A stretch of DNA of 64,000 nucleotides from Candidatus Paracaedibacteraceae bacterium. GTDB taxonomy: Bacteria > Pseudomonadota > Alphaproteobacteria > UBA6184. The notes beneath the pieces are model-generated. The model worked only from the letters and a program-made list of their open reading frames with translations. It had not been told where the DNA came from and searched no databases. The DNA is taken from NCBI GenBank assembly GCA_024236035.1, contig JACKLG010000003.1, forward strand, positions 29,160 through 93,159. Direction: 5' to 3'. Positions 10,223-19,920 of this stretch are shown here, piece by piece. Numbering within the stretch: position 1 is the stretch's first letter; each line of letters starts with the position of its first letter. Both the position numbers and the translations under genes were made by a program.

Positions 10223-11116
10223 CTACTGTTTAACACCACCGTTAATCAAAGGCATACCTTCTTGTTTTGCTTCTTGCTCTGGTACTAATGGAACCTTATT
10301 ACCACTTAAATCATAAACTTCTAATTGTCTTGACAAATCAGCTTGCACTACATTCATCATTTGGCGAGTAATGATCTGCTCTATTTGACCTGCAATTTCA
10401 GGGGAATCAATAGGAGGCACCTGCATAGGCCTACGGTTGCCCGTTTCAACCATTGAAATTATATATACGATCCCGCTGGGCGTGTTTGTCTTAATGGGTT
10501 TCGAAGCGACTCCTTCTTTACATGAAGAAAATTCAGCAATTAATTCAGCAGGAAAAGATTCTTCTGGCAAAAACCTGTCACCTATACCACCTTTATCTTT
10601 TGTGGTTTGATCAATAGAATGAACTTTTGCAAGTTCAGCAAAGCTTTCGCCTTTTTTTATTTTTCCATATACTTCATTTGCAGTTTTTTCATCTGTTAGA
10701 ACAATCACTCTTGGTCTAACTTCTTTTTTATCTTTTACAGAAGCTTTTATTTGTTCATATACCATTTGACGCATTTGTGGAGTAATACGTTTGCGTGCCT
10801 CTTTTTGCATGTAATATGAACGCTTAAATTCTTCTGCGTTTAATTTTGCCACACGTTGAAATTCAGAATCAGATTCCATTCTTGAATCTTTTATTAACTT
10901 TGTCAGCATGCGTTCTTCGGCCATTTGAACCAACAAGTGCATAAATACTTGATCTCTTGGCAATGCTTCTAATTTTAATTCTTTAATTTTCGCATCTACA
11001 TCTTTTTGCGTTACAAGCTCTTTACCTTGATATTTAGCAATACCACTTCCATGCACCGCTGGAATAGATGTCATTAACACCATTAATACAAGGCTAAGCT
11101 TTAAATTCTTTTTCAT
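10223..11116 (-). CDS. Periplasmic parvulin-type peptidyl-prolyl isomerase
   Basis: 297 aa from the chosen ATG at 11116, which has AAAGGA 6 bases upstream and begins a clear signal peptide (MKKNLKLSLVLMVLMTSIPA). A longer frame to 11185 would place about 23 polar residues before the signal peptide and is unlikely. An N-terminal helical SurA/PrsA-like segment precedes a PpiC rotamase domain at about 133-225 (TDEKTANEVYGKIKKGESFA, HSIDQTTKDKGGIG). Such proteins chaperone outer-membrane proteins in the periplasm. The tail is Lys/Glu-rich and short compared with SurA, which has two PPIase domains. Confidence 0.85.
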   Translation of the reverse strand: MKKNLKLSLVLMVLMTSIPAVHGSGIAKYQGKELVTQKDVDAKIKELKLEALPRDQVFMHLLVQMAEERMLTKLIKDSRMESDSEFQRVAKLNAEEFKRSYYMQKEARKRITPQMRQMVYEQIKASVKDKKEVRPRVIVLTDEKTANEVYGKIKKGESFAELAKVHSIDQTTKDKGGIGDRFLPEESFPAELIAEFSSCKEGVASKPIKTNTPSGIVYIISMVETGNRRPMQVPPIDSPEIAGQIEQIITRQMMNVVQADLSRQLEVYDLSGNKVPLVPEQEAKQEGMPLINGGVKQ

Positions 11117-11206
11117 TTGTTTTCCTTTGCAAATCACTTCTTTTAAAATACAATTCACTTTAAATGCTTCATTTCGATAAATCAAGAAACAAAAGGAGTC
11201 CTTTCA

Positions 11207-11953
11207 GTGGAATGGCTAGATGAAGGTCTGTTATTACGCATTCAACCACATGGAGAATCTAATGTAATTGCAACCTTCTTTACACAATATCATGGGCTTG
11301 CTACTGGATATATCCGTACTAATAAAAAATATCCCTTACAACAAGGAAATATTTACCACATAAAACGCAAAGCGCGCTTAGCTTCTCATTTAGGTATTTT
11401 AAACGTAGAACAACATGAAACGTTTGCCCCATTAATATATGTTGCGTTTCAATCCTCTATTAAACTGGCCTGTATTAATTCAATCCGAACCCTTTTACTT
11501 TCATGCCTTATGGAACAAGACGCTCACGATAATTTTTATGTAAACATAAAACAGAATATTCATCAAATTTGTATACATAAAAAATTAGAAAGCTACGTAA
11601 ACTTTGAACAAGCACTTTTAAAACATTGTGGATTTGGTTTAGATCTCACCCGATGTGCTGTTACTAACCAAAAAGAAAACTTAACGTATGTTTCACCAAA
11701 AACAGGCAGAGCAGTAACTCAAGAAGTTGGGCTACCCTATGAACCGCAATTATTTCTCTTGCCTTCCGCAATGTATTCATCAGAAAACGACAAAAAATGG
11801 TCTAAGCAGGACATTCTAAATAGCTTAAAAATTACAGGACATTTTCTAACACGCATGTTAACAGAACATTTAAACCGTCCACTCCCACCTGAACGAAATT
11901 ACTTAATTCAACTAATCCAAAACTTAAAAGAAAAAAATGATGAAAATAATTGA
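11207..11953 (+). CDS. recO: DNA repair protein RecO
   Basis: 248 aa. RecO with RecR loads RecA onto SSB-coated single-stranded DNA in gap repair. The N-terminal OB fold is visible (EWLDEGLLLRIQPHGESNVI...FTQYHGLATGYI), followed by the helical RecO domain with the C-terminal FLTRMLTEHLNRPLPPERNYL signature. The start is GTG at 11207 with AAGGAG 7 bases upstream. It overlaps the next gene by 17 bases. recO is divergent from the PPIase gene across a 90-bp gap. Confidence 0.9.
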   Translation: MEWLDEGLLLRIQPHGESNVIATFFTQYHGLATGYIRTNKKYPLQQGNIYHIKRKARLASHLGILNVEQHETFAPLIYVAFQSSIKLACINSIRTLLLSCLMEQDAHDNFYVNIKQNIHQICIHKKLESYVNFEQALLKHCGFGLDLTRCAVTNQKENLTYVSPKTGRAVTQEVGLPYEPQLFLLPSAMYSSENDKKWSKQDILNSLKITGHFLTRMLTEHLNRPLPPERNYLIQLIQNLKEKNDENN

Positions 11954-12605
11954 TCTCACCCATACATTAACACCCTCCATTCCCACTTGGGATGGCAACT
12001 GTGGTTTCCACCTAAAAACGAATCATGATTATATAGAAGACCAAGAACAAATTACATTTAAAGTGCAGTCCATGTCTTTAAATTGTGGGATTGGCACACA
12101 TGTGGATGCCCCAGCCCATTGCTTTTCTTCTTTACAATCTATAGAACAACTGCCTTTAGAATCTTTAATTAACCCTGGCATTTTAATTGATATATCCCAC
12201 CGTTCAGACGCAAATAACTTTCTGCACTCAGATGATATTTTTAACTTTGAATCAATTTACGGCCAAATACCAGAAAACAGTTGTGTATTAATCCATACAG
12301 GATGGGAACAACATTGGCCCACACCAAAATACCATAATAACTATCAATTTCCGTATATCAGTGCCGAAGCCGCCACCCTATTAGTAACACGCAACATTAA
12401 AGCTTTAGGAATTGATACGTTATCTCCAGATCGTCCAGATAGTGGATTTCCTGTTCATGGTTTATTATTATCTAAACAAATTTTAATTATTGAAAATATT
12501 GCAAACTTAAACTTACTTCCTCCCACCAACTTTATGGTTACCATCGCGCCCTTAAAAATTAAAGATGCAACAGAATCTCCAGTTAGAATGTGGGCAACAC
12601 TTTGA
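11937..12605 (+). CDS. Cyclase-family metal-dependent hydrolase (kynurenine formamidase-like)
   Basis: 222 aa. The family motif HxGTHxDxPxHF is represented by CGIGTHVDAPAHC at 50-62, with candidate metal ligands H55, D57 and H61; the N-terminal IIDLTHTL is also typical. Characterised members hydrolyse N-formylkynurenine or isatin. No tryptophan catabolism genes are nearby, so the substrate is not predictable. It overlaps recO and is probably cotranscribed with it. It converges on the ABC transporter gene with only 3 bases between them. Confidence 0.8.
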   Translation: MMKIIDLTHTLTPSIPTWDGNCGFHLKTNHDYIEDQEQITFKVQSMSLNCGIGTHVDAPAHCFSSLQSIEQLPLESLINPGILIDISHRSDANNFLHSDDIFNFESIYGQIPENSCVLIHTGWEQHWPTPKYHNNYQFPYISAEAATLLVTRNIKALGIDTLSPDRPDSGFPVHGLLLSKQILIIENIANLNLLPPTNFMVTIAPLKIKDATESPVRMWATL

Positions 12606-12608
12606 TAA

Positions 12609-14363
12609 TTATTTTTTCTCAGTTTGTTGTTTCCACATTTTTGTATACATACCATTTAACGCCATTAATTCCCCGTGCGTCCCTCGCTCAATAATACTCC
12701 CCTTGTCTAAAACCAATATTTGATCAGCATGTTGTATTGTAGATAGCCTGTGTGCAATTGTAAGCGCTGTTTTTCCCTTTGAAATTTCAGTTAAATTTTG
12801 TTGAATTTCTTGTTCAGTACTACTGTCTAATGAACTAGTCGCCTCATCAAAGACCAACATTTTCGGGCTTTTTAACAGGGCTCTAGCGATAGCCACCCTT
12901 TGTTTTTCACCCCCGGATAACTTTAATCCTCTTTCCCCCACTATCGTTTGAAGCCCTTGTGGCAACCTCCCAATAAACTCCTTTAAATGCGCACCTTTTA
13001 TCGCACTTTGCACCTCGTCATCAGAGGCGTCAACTTTACCATATCGAATGTTATATTCTAATGTATCATTAAATAATACTGTATCTTGAGGAACTACCGC
13101 AATCATGCCCCGCAATCCCAACTGAGATAATTCACGAATATCTATACCATTTAACTTAATGGCTCCTTGGGTAACATCGTAAAACCTAAATAATAACTTT
13201 GTAATTGTAGATTTTCCTGACCCGCTCTCTCCTACCAAAGCTATGGTTTGTCCTTCTTCAATGTTAAAAGATATATTATTTAAAATAGTCCTTTCTTTAA
13301 TATAAGAAAAACTAACATCCTCTACTGAAATTTTAAAATTATCTTTCGATATTAGCTTTGGTTCTTTTATATCTTTTACGTCACTTTCAGCTTCTAATAC
13401 CTCCATCATTGTACTTAACTTAAGTAATGCCTCACGTATTTCTCTATACATAAAGCCCAAGTTCCCTAATGGTATATACATCTGAATAAGGTAAGAATGA
13501 ATAATTACATATTGTCCTAAGGATAAAGTATTATCCATAACACCTAAAGCAGCATAATACATACATGCAGTTAATCCCAAAGATGCAATAATACCCTGTA
13601 TCACGTTTAATAATGCTAAAGACTCCCTCAGTTTTACAGCAGTTTTTTCAAACTTACTTAAAGTTCTGTCGTATAAATTAGATTCTACCTCTTCATTACA
13701 AAAATATTTTACCGTTTCATAATTCAGCAAGCTATCAATCGCTCTATGATTAGAATGTGCTTCTATCTGATTCCGTTCTCTTAATACACGGGTTCTATAA
13801 TTGGTAATGATGTATGTACTAATAATGTATAAACTGATCGTAGCAAAAATGATTAAAAAGAAATAATAAGGAAATAAGAATAAGATTAATACCCACATAA
13901 AAAGTATTTCAACTACAGTGGGTAATAACCCATACGTGGTAAACTGTATCAACCTTTCCATTGCTTGCACGCCTTGTTCAATATACCGCGTAACTGCACC
14001 TGTTTGTCGATCTAAATGAAACCTTAAACTTAACGAATGCAAATGCCGAAATACATCTAGCGCCAACATTCTGATAGCACGATACAATACCCGCGAAAAC
14101 ATAACTTCTCTAAGATCATTCAGCATCGTAGAAGACAAACGCGCAAGCCCATATATTACAATCAACGTTACAACAGAAAATACTGACTGTAATGTTCCAT
14201 TCATGACATCAATAGTTTTTTGAAAATAAACAGGAACATATGCTGCAAGAATTTTAGCAAAAATGAGTAATAAAAAAGAACCGATTACTATAGCTTTTGC
14301 TTTTAAACTATGTTTTGTCCAAAAGTAGGGCAAAACCTTAGAAAGAGCATTAGAACTTCTCAT
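12609..14363 (-). CDS. atm1: Atm1-type ABC exporter (fused permease and ATPase)
   Basis: 584 aa inner-membrane half-transporter. Six transmembrane segments lie in about 22-310, including the Atm1-family stretch LRFHLDRQTGAVTRYIEQG at 113-131. The nucleotide-binding domain has Walker A GESGSGKST at 378-386, signature LSGGEKQR at 482-489 and Walker B MLVFDEATS from 502. Bacterial Atm1 proteins export glutathione-linked metal or persulfide compounds, and mitochondrial Atm1 serves cytosolic Fe-S assembly. The gene follows the S66-like lipoprotein gene by 12 bases on the same strand and may be cotranscribed with it. MsbA-like lipid export is a less likely alternative. Confidence 0.88.
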   Translation of the reverse strand: MRSSNALSKVLPYFWTKHSLKAKAIVIGSFLLLIFAKILAAYVPVYFQKTIDVMNGTLQSVFSVVTLIVIYGLARLSSTMLNDLREVMFSRVLYRAIRMLALDVFRHLHSLSLRFHLDRQTGAVTRYIEQGVQAMERLIQFTTYGLLPTVVEILFMWVLILFLFPYYFFLIIFATISLYIISTYIITNYRTRVLRERNQIEAHSNHRAIDSLLNYETVKYFCNEEVESNLYDRTLSKFEKTAVKLRESLALLNVIQGIIASLGLTACMYYAALGVMDNTLSLGQYVIIHSYLIQMYIPLGNLGFMYREIREALLKLSTMMEVLEAESDVKDIKEPKLISKDNFKISVEDVSFSYIKERTILNNISFNIEEGQTIALVGESGSGKSTITKLLFRFYDVTQGAIKLNGIDIRELSQLGLRGMIAVVPQDTVLFNDTLEYNIRYGKVDASDDEVQSAIKGAHLKEFIGRLPQGLQTIVGERGLKLSGGEKQRVAIARALLKSPKMLVFDEATSSLDSSTEQEIQQNLTEISKGKTALTIAHRLSTIQHADQILVLDKGSIIERGTHGELMALNGMYTKMWKQQTEKK

Positions 14364-14375
14364 GTAAACACCTTA

Positions 14376-15365
14376 TTAATTAATATAAAAAGTAAGTTGA
14401 TAACCACCATCTTGATCAGGGGTAATAGAAGCCTTTGCATTATAAATCCACGGATAGTTTTTACTTCCGTGGCCAAAAATATCCGTTTTAAACACAGGAA
14501 CAGCAAGATCTTTTATAAAATCATTAATTATTAACTTAGCATCTGCATCCCAGGCAATAATGTCTCCTATGATAATAGCAATTGCCCCGGCAAGTACTTT
14601 AGTATTTTTCAGATGCTGCAATACGCGGTCTATTCGGTATCCATAACCGGATTCTTCTATAATAACAATCTTATCCTTTGCGTTAAATTGCCACGGTGTT
14701 CCAACACTTGTACTTATTAACGCAGTATTCCCTCCCGTAAGTTTTCCCTTTATGGATTGGATGGGCTTATTACCGCTTAAGAGTTTTAGTCCTTGATATG
14801 TGATAGCTTTCGCTGTTCCTGATAAAATTTTTTCCAGATAAATAAAATTTTTTGGGTCTTCAGTCGAGTAAACAGTTTCTTTTGCTACGGCACCATGTAT
14901 TGATTTCCACCCCCAGACCTGACTTACAAATAAATGTAAGGCCGTAATATCACTGTACCCAATCAACCATTTATGAACCGTAGGCTTTTGTATGTTTAAT
15001 AAATATGGAATAATTCTTTCAGCCCCATATCCCCCCCTAAGGGCCCAAATTACTGAAGATGCTTTATTATCAAGAGCATGTTTCAAAAAATAAAATCTTT
15101 GCTCGTTCGTATTGGATAGATATTTGTATTTTTCATTATATTGAAAATGAATTTTATCCCAAAGAGTTGGATATTTTGCTTGAATTGTTTTTGATTCTGC
15201 ATCATCAAGCCACGATGACGGAGCCACAACAGAAATATTACCCTCATTAATAGAACTTACAAGCCTATCAATGCTGGAGGTATTCTGGTTGTTTTGCTCG
15301 CACCCCGCCAAACAGCATAGAGCAATTACAGATAAAAATTTATTTAATTTCAACCGTTTGACCAT
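14376..15365 (-). CDS. S66 (LD-carboxypeptidase-like) lipoprotein with altered active site
   Basis: 329 aa. A lipobox LAGC ends at C22, so this is a predicted lipoprotein. The rest matches the S66 family that cleaves tetrapeptides in peptidoglycan recycling (LdcA) or inactivates microcin C (MccF). The nucleophile-elbow motif reads ALRGGYGAERIIPYL at 108-122; the family normally has Ser after GGYG, here it is Ala115. Other landmarks remain: E237/E238 before YRIDRVLQHL, and H299 in FGHG. LdcA is usually cytosolic, so a lipoprotein form is also unusual. It may be a non-catalytic binding protein. Its start overlaps the end of the HtrA gene by 26 bases. Confidence 0.8.
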   Translation of the reverse strand: MVKRLKLNKFLSVIALCCLAGCEQNNQNTSSIDRLVSSINEGNISVVAPSSWLDDAESKTIQAKYPTLWDKIHFQYNEKYKYLSNTNEQRFYFLKHALDNKASSVIWALRGGYGAERIIPYLLNIQKPTVHKWLIGYSDITALHLFVSQVWGWKSIHGAVAKETVYSTEDPKNFIYLEKILSGTAKAITYQGLKLLSGNKPIQSIKGKLTGGNTALISTSVGTPWQFNAKDKIVIIEESGYGYRIDRVLQHLKNTKVLAGAIAIIIGDIIAWDADAKLIINDFIKDLAVPVFKTDIFGHGSKNYPWIYNAKASITPDQDGGYQLTFYIN

Positions 15366-16842
15366 TTCTAATAAGTTTCATAGATTTAACTTTCTCTGAT
15401 TGCAAAACTTTAATTACATCATCTACCGATAAGACAATATGATTATTTACCATATGGATAATGTCATACTGCTGAAACAGCCGAAGTGCCGCATTCTGAA
15501 CCACTGCGCCCAATATAATAACGCCTTTACGCATACCATCTAACCCCAACTCAGATTCAAGTGCAGGAGATAAATTAGCAACAACAACCCCATTAAATAT
15601 ATGATTTCCTTTTAAGGTAGTACGTTGTCGCAAAGGAATTTCTACAGGTTTAATTACAGAAAATTGGGTTTCTATTTCAGTCTTTTTACGCATTATTTTT
15701 AATTTAATTGCTTCCCCTACAGGAAAACCTGCTAAACGATAATAAAACGTTTCTTTATCTAGTACCGGCTTGCCATTCATTTCTAGAATTAAATCACCAA
15801 CTTCTATTTCTTTTGCCGGACGATAGGGGTGAACGGCATTTACAACAACGCCCCTAGGAAATTCCATGCCAAGGGTCTTAGCTAATTCAGGTGTAATAGT
15901 TTGCACCAATAATCCTGACCAACCACGTTGAACGTCTCCTCCTCCACTTTTTAACTGAGACACTGCCGGACGCGCCATATTAATTGGAATAGCAAAACCT
16001 ACACCAGCAGAGGTCCCAGATTTTGAGATAATAAAATTATTAATCCCAATTAACTGCCCCCCCATATTAACTAAAGCGCCACCTGAGTTACCCACATTAA
16101 TCGCAGCATCCGTTTGAATAAAACCACCAAATCGACTAACCGCAGAAACTATACCAGTAGTAACGGTGGTACCGATTCCGAAAGGGTTACCAATGGCTAC
16201 AACCATATCACCTACTTCCATTGCTTCAGGATCGCCAATTTCAATAGGAGTTAACTCACCTTTTAAGTTTTGCATCTTCAGTACGGCTAAATCAATTTTA
16301 TCGTCTCTTACAGCAACGGTAGCATCAAATACTCTGCCATCACTTAAAATCACCTTAATTTTAGTAGCATCTTGAATAACATGCATATTTGTAAGTACAG
16401 TTCCTTCTTTACCAATTATTACGCCAGATCCTAGGGAGCGCTGTATTATTTCCCTGGGCATGTTAAATAAAGAATCAAAATTAAACCCCCTACTCAAAAA
16501 TAATTGCATCATTGGATCCATAGCAAAGGGAGAATTTTTTACTACCTGGACACGTTCGGAATAAATATTAACAACAGAAGGAGCCACTTTCTTTACAATT
16601 GGTGAAAAAGAAAATGCCCCTGGAGAAACAAGGTTAGTCCCGCTTTTTTTGCTCGGAGATAATGTTGGTGCTGTTAACGTTTCTAAGGAGGCAGAATCAT
16701 TCTTATTAACATCTGAAGGCATTACTTTTTTAACGGATAAATGTTTTTCTGGCTGTCGAGATGTTTTGTTGCCCATGCCGTAAGTTAGTCCACTAATAGA
16801 TATTATAACTATTAAAAAAGCTTTAAACGTCTTTACCTTCAT
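15340..16842 (-). CDS. HtrA/DegP-type periplasmic serine protease
   Basis: 500 aa from the ATG at 16842, chosen because GGGAG lies 8 bases upstream and the signal peptide (MKVKTFKAFLIVIISISGLTYG) begins there; a longer frame starts at 16860. The catalytic triad is H154 (NMHVI), D184 (KIDLAVL) and S253 (GNSGGALVN), and the QTDAAINVGNSGG loop is canonical. Two PDZ domains follow at about 285-380 and 400-500. The protein degrades misfolded envelope proteins. It lies just after rplQ, as in many alphaproteobacteria. A terminator sits only 24 bases upstream of the start codon, leaving little room for a separate promoter. Confidence 0.93.
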   Translation of the reverse strand: MKVKTFKAFLIVIISISGLTYGMGNKTSRQPEKHLSVKKVMPSDVNKNDSASLETLTAPTLSPSKKSGTNLVSPGAFSFSPIVKKVAPSVVNIYSERVQVVKNSPFAMDPMMQLFLSRGFNFDSLFNMPREIIQRSLGSGVIIGKEGTVLTNMHVIQDATKIKVILSDGRVFDATVAVRDDKIDLAVLKMQNLKGELTPIEIGDPEAMEVGDMVVAIGNPFGIGTTVTTGIVSAVSRFGGFIQTDAAINVGNSGGALVNMGGQLIGINNFIISKSGTSAGVGFAIPINMARPAVSQLKSGGGDVQRGWSGLLVQTITPELAKTLGMEFPRGVVVNAVHPYRPAKEIEVGDLILEMNGKPVLDKETFYYRLAGFPVGEAIKLKIMRKKTEIETQFSVIKPVEIPLRQRTTLKGNHIFNGVVVANLSPALESELGLDGMRKGVIILGAVVQNAALRLFQQYDIIHMVNNHIVLSVDDVIKVLQSEKVKSMKLIRNGQTVEIK

Positions 16843-16865
16843 AATATACTCTCCCAACAAATTAA

Positions 16866-16890
16866 TAAAAAAGGGCCTCTAATGGGCCCT
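16866..16890 (-). terminator. Terminator of the ribosomal superoperon after rplQ
   Basis: On the minus strand a 6-bp GC stem AGGGCC/GGCCCT with a 7-nt loop is followed by six T. It closes the alpha operon. The HtrA start codon is only 24 bases further on, so some readthrough may feed that gene. Confidence 0.8.
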
Positions 16891-16919
16891 ATTTTAAATA
16901 AAAAACGGTTAACAATTAA

Positions 16920-17342
16920 TTATTCTGATTGTTCCGCTTCCATATATTGCACAGGCCCAGAATCTGTTCCCTTGGCAGTTAAGTCACGGTCTAGAAATTC
17001 AATTACGGCCATTGGAGCCATATCACCATGACGAAAACCAGCCTTTAAAATACGAGTATATCCACCAGCTCGATCTTTAAAACGAGGACCAAGATGGTTC
17101 AACAATCTTTCCACAGATTGGTGGTTCCCGTTTAAGAATGATAATAGATAACGACGATTTGCTAAAGTATTTTCTTTTGCAACCGTAACAAGCTTCTCCA
17201 CTATTGGACGTAAGTCCTTAGCTTTTGGAAGTGTGGTTTTAATTTGTTCGTGCTTTACTAAGGCGGTTACCAATGACTTTAATAACGCGGTACGTTGCCC
17301 AGTGTTGCGATTAAATTTACGCCCTTTTAATGCGTGCCTCAT
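16920..17342 (-). CDS. rplQ: 50S ribosomal protein L17
   Basis: 140 aa. The N-terminal signature [20 protein letters not shown] is diagnostic; L17 lies near the polypeptide exit tunnel. The core ends at about 118 with AVIEFLDRD and is followed by a short acidic tail absent from the minimal family form. It is the last gene of the long ribosomal block, 14 bases after rpoA and just before a terminator. Confidence 0.97.
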   Translation of the reverse strand: MRHALKGRKFNRNTGQRTALLKSLVTALVKHEQIKTTLPKAKDLRPIVEKLVTVAKENTLANRRYLLSFLNGNHQSVERLLNHLGPRFKDRAGGYTRILKAGFRHGDMAPMAVIEFLDRDLTAKGTDSGPVQYMEAEQSE

Positions 17343-17356
17343 GTTTAACTCCTACC

Positions 17357-18370
17357 TTAATAAGGTTCTTCTATTTTTTTTGCTAATTCTTCAATATTTT
17401 CTGGTGGCCAACCATCAACCTTCATACCTAAGTCAAGGCCTAAGTGCACCAAAACTTCTTTAATTTCGTTCAATGATTTGCGACCAAAGTTTGGAGTGCG
17501 CAAAAGTTCACCTTCCGATTTTGCAATCAAATCACCTATATAGATGATATTTTCATTGCGAAGACAGTTCATAGAACGTACAGAAAGTTCTAACTCTTCC
17601 ACTTTACGTAGTAAATTACGATTAAATGGAAATTCAGGTTCAGATTCAGCCGCAGCAACTGGCTTTGGCTCTTCAAAGTTAATAAATTGTTGCAATTGAT
17701 CTTGCAAAATTCTTGCGGATAACGCTACTGCATCTTCTGGAGAAATAGAACCATTTGTTTCTACATCTAAAACAACAGTATTATAATCTGTATCTTGTCC
17801 TACACGTGTATCTTCAACTGTATATGCAACTCTCTTTACTGGTGAAAAGATTGCATCAATCGGTATAATACCGATTTCATCTTCTACACCTCTATTACGG
17901 TCCGCAGAAACGTATCCTTTACCAACCTCTACGGTTAATTCCATTGATACCTTTGCATTCGCATCCAGAGTAAATAAAACTAAGTCTTTATTAATAACAT
18001 CTACAGCTGCAGTTTCTGTAATCATACCCGCAGTCACTACACAAGGGCCAGTTACTTCCAAATGAATTTTTTGGGCATCTTGAGAATGTGAACGAAGAGC
18101 TAACTGCTTAACGTTTAGAATAATATCTGTTACATCTTCACGAACACCAGGTATTGTGCTAAACTCATGTAAAACTCCATCGATTTTAATGCGCGTTACC
18201 GCAGCACCTTGTAATGAGGACATTAAAACACGACGTAAAGCGTTGCCCAGAGTTACACCAAAACCTCTTTCAAGTGGACTTGCCACAATCTTTGCTGAAT
18301 TTGGATTTGATCCAGCTTTTATATCTATCTTCTGAGCCTTAATTAAAGACTGCCAATTGGTTTGAATCAC
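17357..18370 (-). CDS. rpoA: RNA polymerase alpha subunit
   Basis: 337 aa. The N-terminal dimerisation domain (about 1-235) contains the [21 protein letters not shown] assembly signature. An acidic linker leads to the C-terminal domain (about 255-325), where [12 protein letters not shown] keeps the DNA-contacting Arg equivalent to E. coli R265, and [16 protein letters not shown] forms the helix-hairpin-helix region that reads UP elements. It stands between rpsK and rplQ in the usual alpha-operon order. Confidence 0.98.
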   Translation of the reverse strand: MIQTNWQSLIKAQKIDIKAGSNPNSAKIVASPLERGFGVTLGNALRRVLMSSLQGAAVTRIKIDGVLHEFSTIPGVREDVTDIILNVKQLALRSHSQDAQKIHLEVTGPCVVTAGMITETAAVDVINKDLVLFTLDANAKVSMELTVEVGKGYVSADRNRGVEDEIGIIPIDAIFSPVKRVAYTVEDTRVGQDTDYNTVVLDVETNGSISPEDAVALSARILQDQLQQFINFEEPKPVAAAESEPEFPFNRNLLRKVEELELSVRSMNCLRNENIIYIGDLIAKSEGELLRTPNFGRKSLNEIKEVLVHLGLDLGMKVDGWPPENIEELAKKIEEPY

Positions 18371-18412
18371 GAGAGAAACCCCTTCCTTGCATACACAACA
18401 CGTAATTATAGT

Positions 18413-18805
18413 TTAAACGCGACGACGTTTTGGAGGACGACACCCGTTGTGAGCAATAGGCGTTACATCCTTAATCGCTGTAACAACTAAACCTACTGCA
18501 TGGAAAGCACGCAATGCAGATTCACGACCAGAACCAGGCCCCTTAACACGAACAGACAATGTCTTTAAACCATGTTCCATTGCTTTTTTAGCAGCATCTT
18601 CAGCTGCAACCTGAGCAGCAAAAGGAGTAGATTTTCGAGACCCCTTAAAGCCTTTTGTGCCAGCTGTTGACCAAGCAATAGTATTTCCATGCAAATCTGT
18701 AATTGTAATTACAGTATTGTTAAAGGTTGAATTAATAAAAGCCATACCCGTAACTACATTTTTCTTTTCGCGCTTACGAATACGCGTTGCTGTTTTTTGA
18801 CTCAT
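18413..18805 (-). CDS. rpsK: 30S ribosomal protein S11
   Basis: 130 aa. Signatures [17 protein letters not shown] and the basic C-terminal [12 protein letters not shown] identify S11, a platform protein of the 30S subunit that contacts the Shine-Dalgarno helix. It follows rpsM by 13 bases. Confidence 0.97.
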   Translation of the reverse strand: MSQKTATRIRKREKKNVVTGMAFINSTFNNTVITITDLHGNTIAWSTAGTKGFKGSRKSTPFAAQVAAEDAAKKAMEHGLKTLSVRVKGPGSGRESALRAFHAVGLVVTAIKDVTPIAHNGCRPPKRRRV

Positions 18806-18818
18806 CGTTTACCTACCA

Positions 18819-19187
18819 CTATTTCTTTTTACCGGCGATTGCAACCGCTTTACCCTTACGAGTACGAGCATTTGTACTAGTACGCTGACCGCGAACAGGT
18901 AAGCGCTTACGATGACGCAATCCACGATAACAACCTAAATCTTGCAATCTTTTAATATTCATTGATACTTCACGACGTAAATCACCTTCAACTTGATAAT
19001 CACTATCGATCACTGTACGAATTCTTAAAACTTCTTCATCCGTTAACTGAAACACTCTTTTTGTTTCTTCAATACCAACTTTTGTACAAATATCTTTAGC
19101 ATGCTTTGGCCCAATTCCGTAGATATAACGAAGAGCTATTTCTACACGCTTTTGAGTCGGTATGTTTACACCTGCTATACGTGCCAC
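18819..19187 (-). CDS. rpsM: 30S ribosomal protein S13
   Basis: 122 aa from a GTG start at 19187, preceded by AAGGAG at normal spacing and giving the family N-terminus (M)[10 protein letters not shown] longer frame to 19226 from an upstream ATG adds 13 basic residues not found in the family and lacks a good ribosome site. The C-terminus [21 protein letters not shown] reaches the decoding-region tRNAs. adk lies 86 bases upstream. Confidence 0.95.
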   Translation of the reverse strand: MARIAGVNIPTQKRVEIALRYIYGIGPKHAKDICTKVGIEETKRVFQLTDEEVLRIRTVIDSDYQVEGDLRREVSMNIKRLQDLGCYRGLRHRKRLPVRGQRTSTNARTRKGKAVAIAGKKK

Positions 19188-19272
19188 TTGTTTCTCCTTG
19201 ATTCTTTTCGAATGTAAACTTCTCATATCCCTTTAAAGTAAAAGGACAGAAAAGTCAATATTTATTCGTTAT

Positions 19273-19920
19273 TTACAACACACTTTCTATTTGATGAAAT
19301 ACATTATCTACTGATCGCATTCCATCTACAACTACAACGTTAAGCTTATGATTAATGAAAAAGTCTACAACCGGCGCAGTAGCTTCTTCATATATCGTTA
19401 AACGTGTTTTTACTGTATCTTCAGTATCATCAGATCTTGTTTTAAAACTTACAGAAGAACAAACATCACATGTTCCTTCCATTTTTGGAACCTTATAGTA
19501 CTGATTATAAATCTCTCCACAATCAGCACAAGAAAAACGTCCTACAATACGTTTTATTAGAGCATCTTTATCAACTTGAACATTAATTATGGTATTAACA
19601 GTTTCATTGCGTTGTTTCAATATATCTAATAAAAACTCAGCCTGCTCAATTGTACGAGGAAATCCATCATACAAAATTCCTTTTGCTTCAGCGTTTTCAG
19701 AAAGAAACTTTTCTACCAATTGATAGATAATCTTATTTTCCGGAAACCGCCCTTGAGCCATAATATCCGCACACATATTCCCTACTTCAGAACCAGAAGC
19801 AACTTCAGCCCTCAATAAGTCTCCTGTAGATACAAGTTTAAATCTGTATTTTTCTTCAAGCTTTTTAGACTGGGTCCCTTTTCCGGATCCTGGAGCCCCT
19901 AAAATAATTAAGTGCTTCAT
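19273..19920 (-). CDS. adk: Adenylate kinase, zinc-binding LID form
   Basis: 215 aa; interconverts ATP + AMP and 2 ADP in the cytosol. The P-loop is GAPGSGKGTQ at 8-17 and the AMP-binding DGFPRT is at 85-90. The LID carries C131, C134, C151 and C154, a structural zinc site as in Gram-positive and many alphaproteobacterial enzymes. The start codon overlaps the secY stop by 4 bases (ATGA), so it is translationally coupled to secY. This secY-adk-rpsM order is typical of alphaproteobacteria. Confidence 0.97.
   Translation of the reverse strand: MKHLIILGAPGSGKGTQSKKLEEKYRFKLVSTGDLLRAEVASGSEVGNMCADIMAQGRFPENKIIYQLVEKFLSENAEAKGILYDGFPRTIEQAEFLLDILKQRNETVNTIINVQVDKDALIKRIVGRFSCADCGEIYNQYYKVPKMEGTCDVCSSVSFKTRSDDTEDTVKTRLTIYEEATAPVVDFFINHKLNVVVVDGMRSVDNVFHQIESVL

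Noticed and set aside
12609..14363. MsbA lipid A flippase
   Set aside because: The LRFHLDRQTG stretch and overall pattern are Atm1-like; kept as a lower-probability alternative only.
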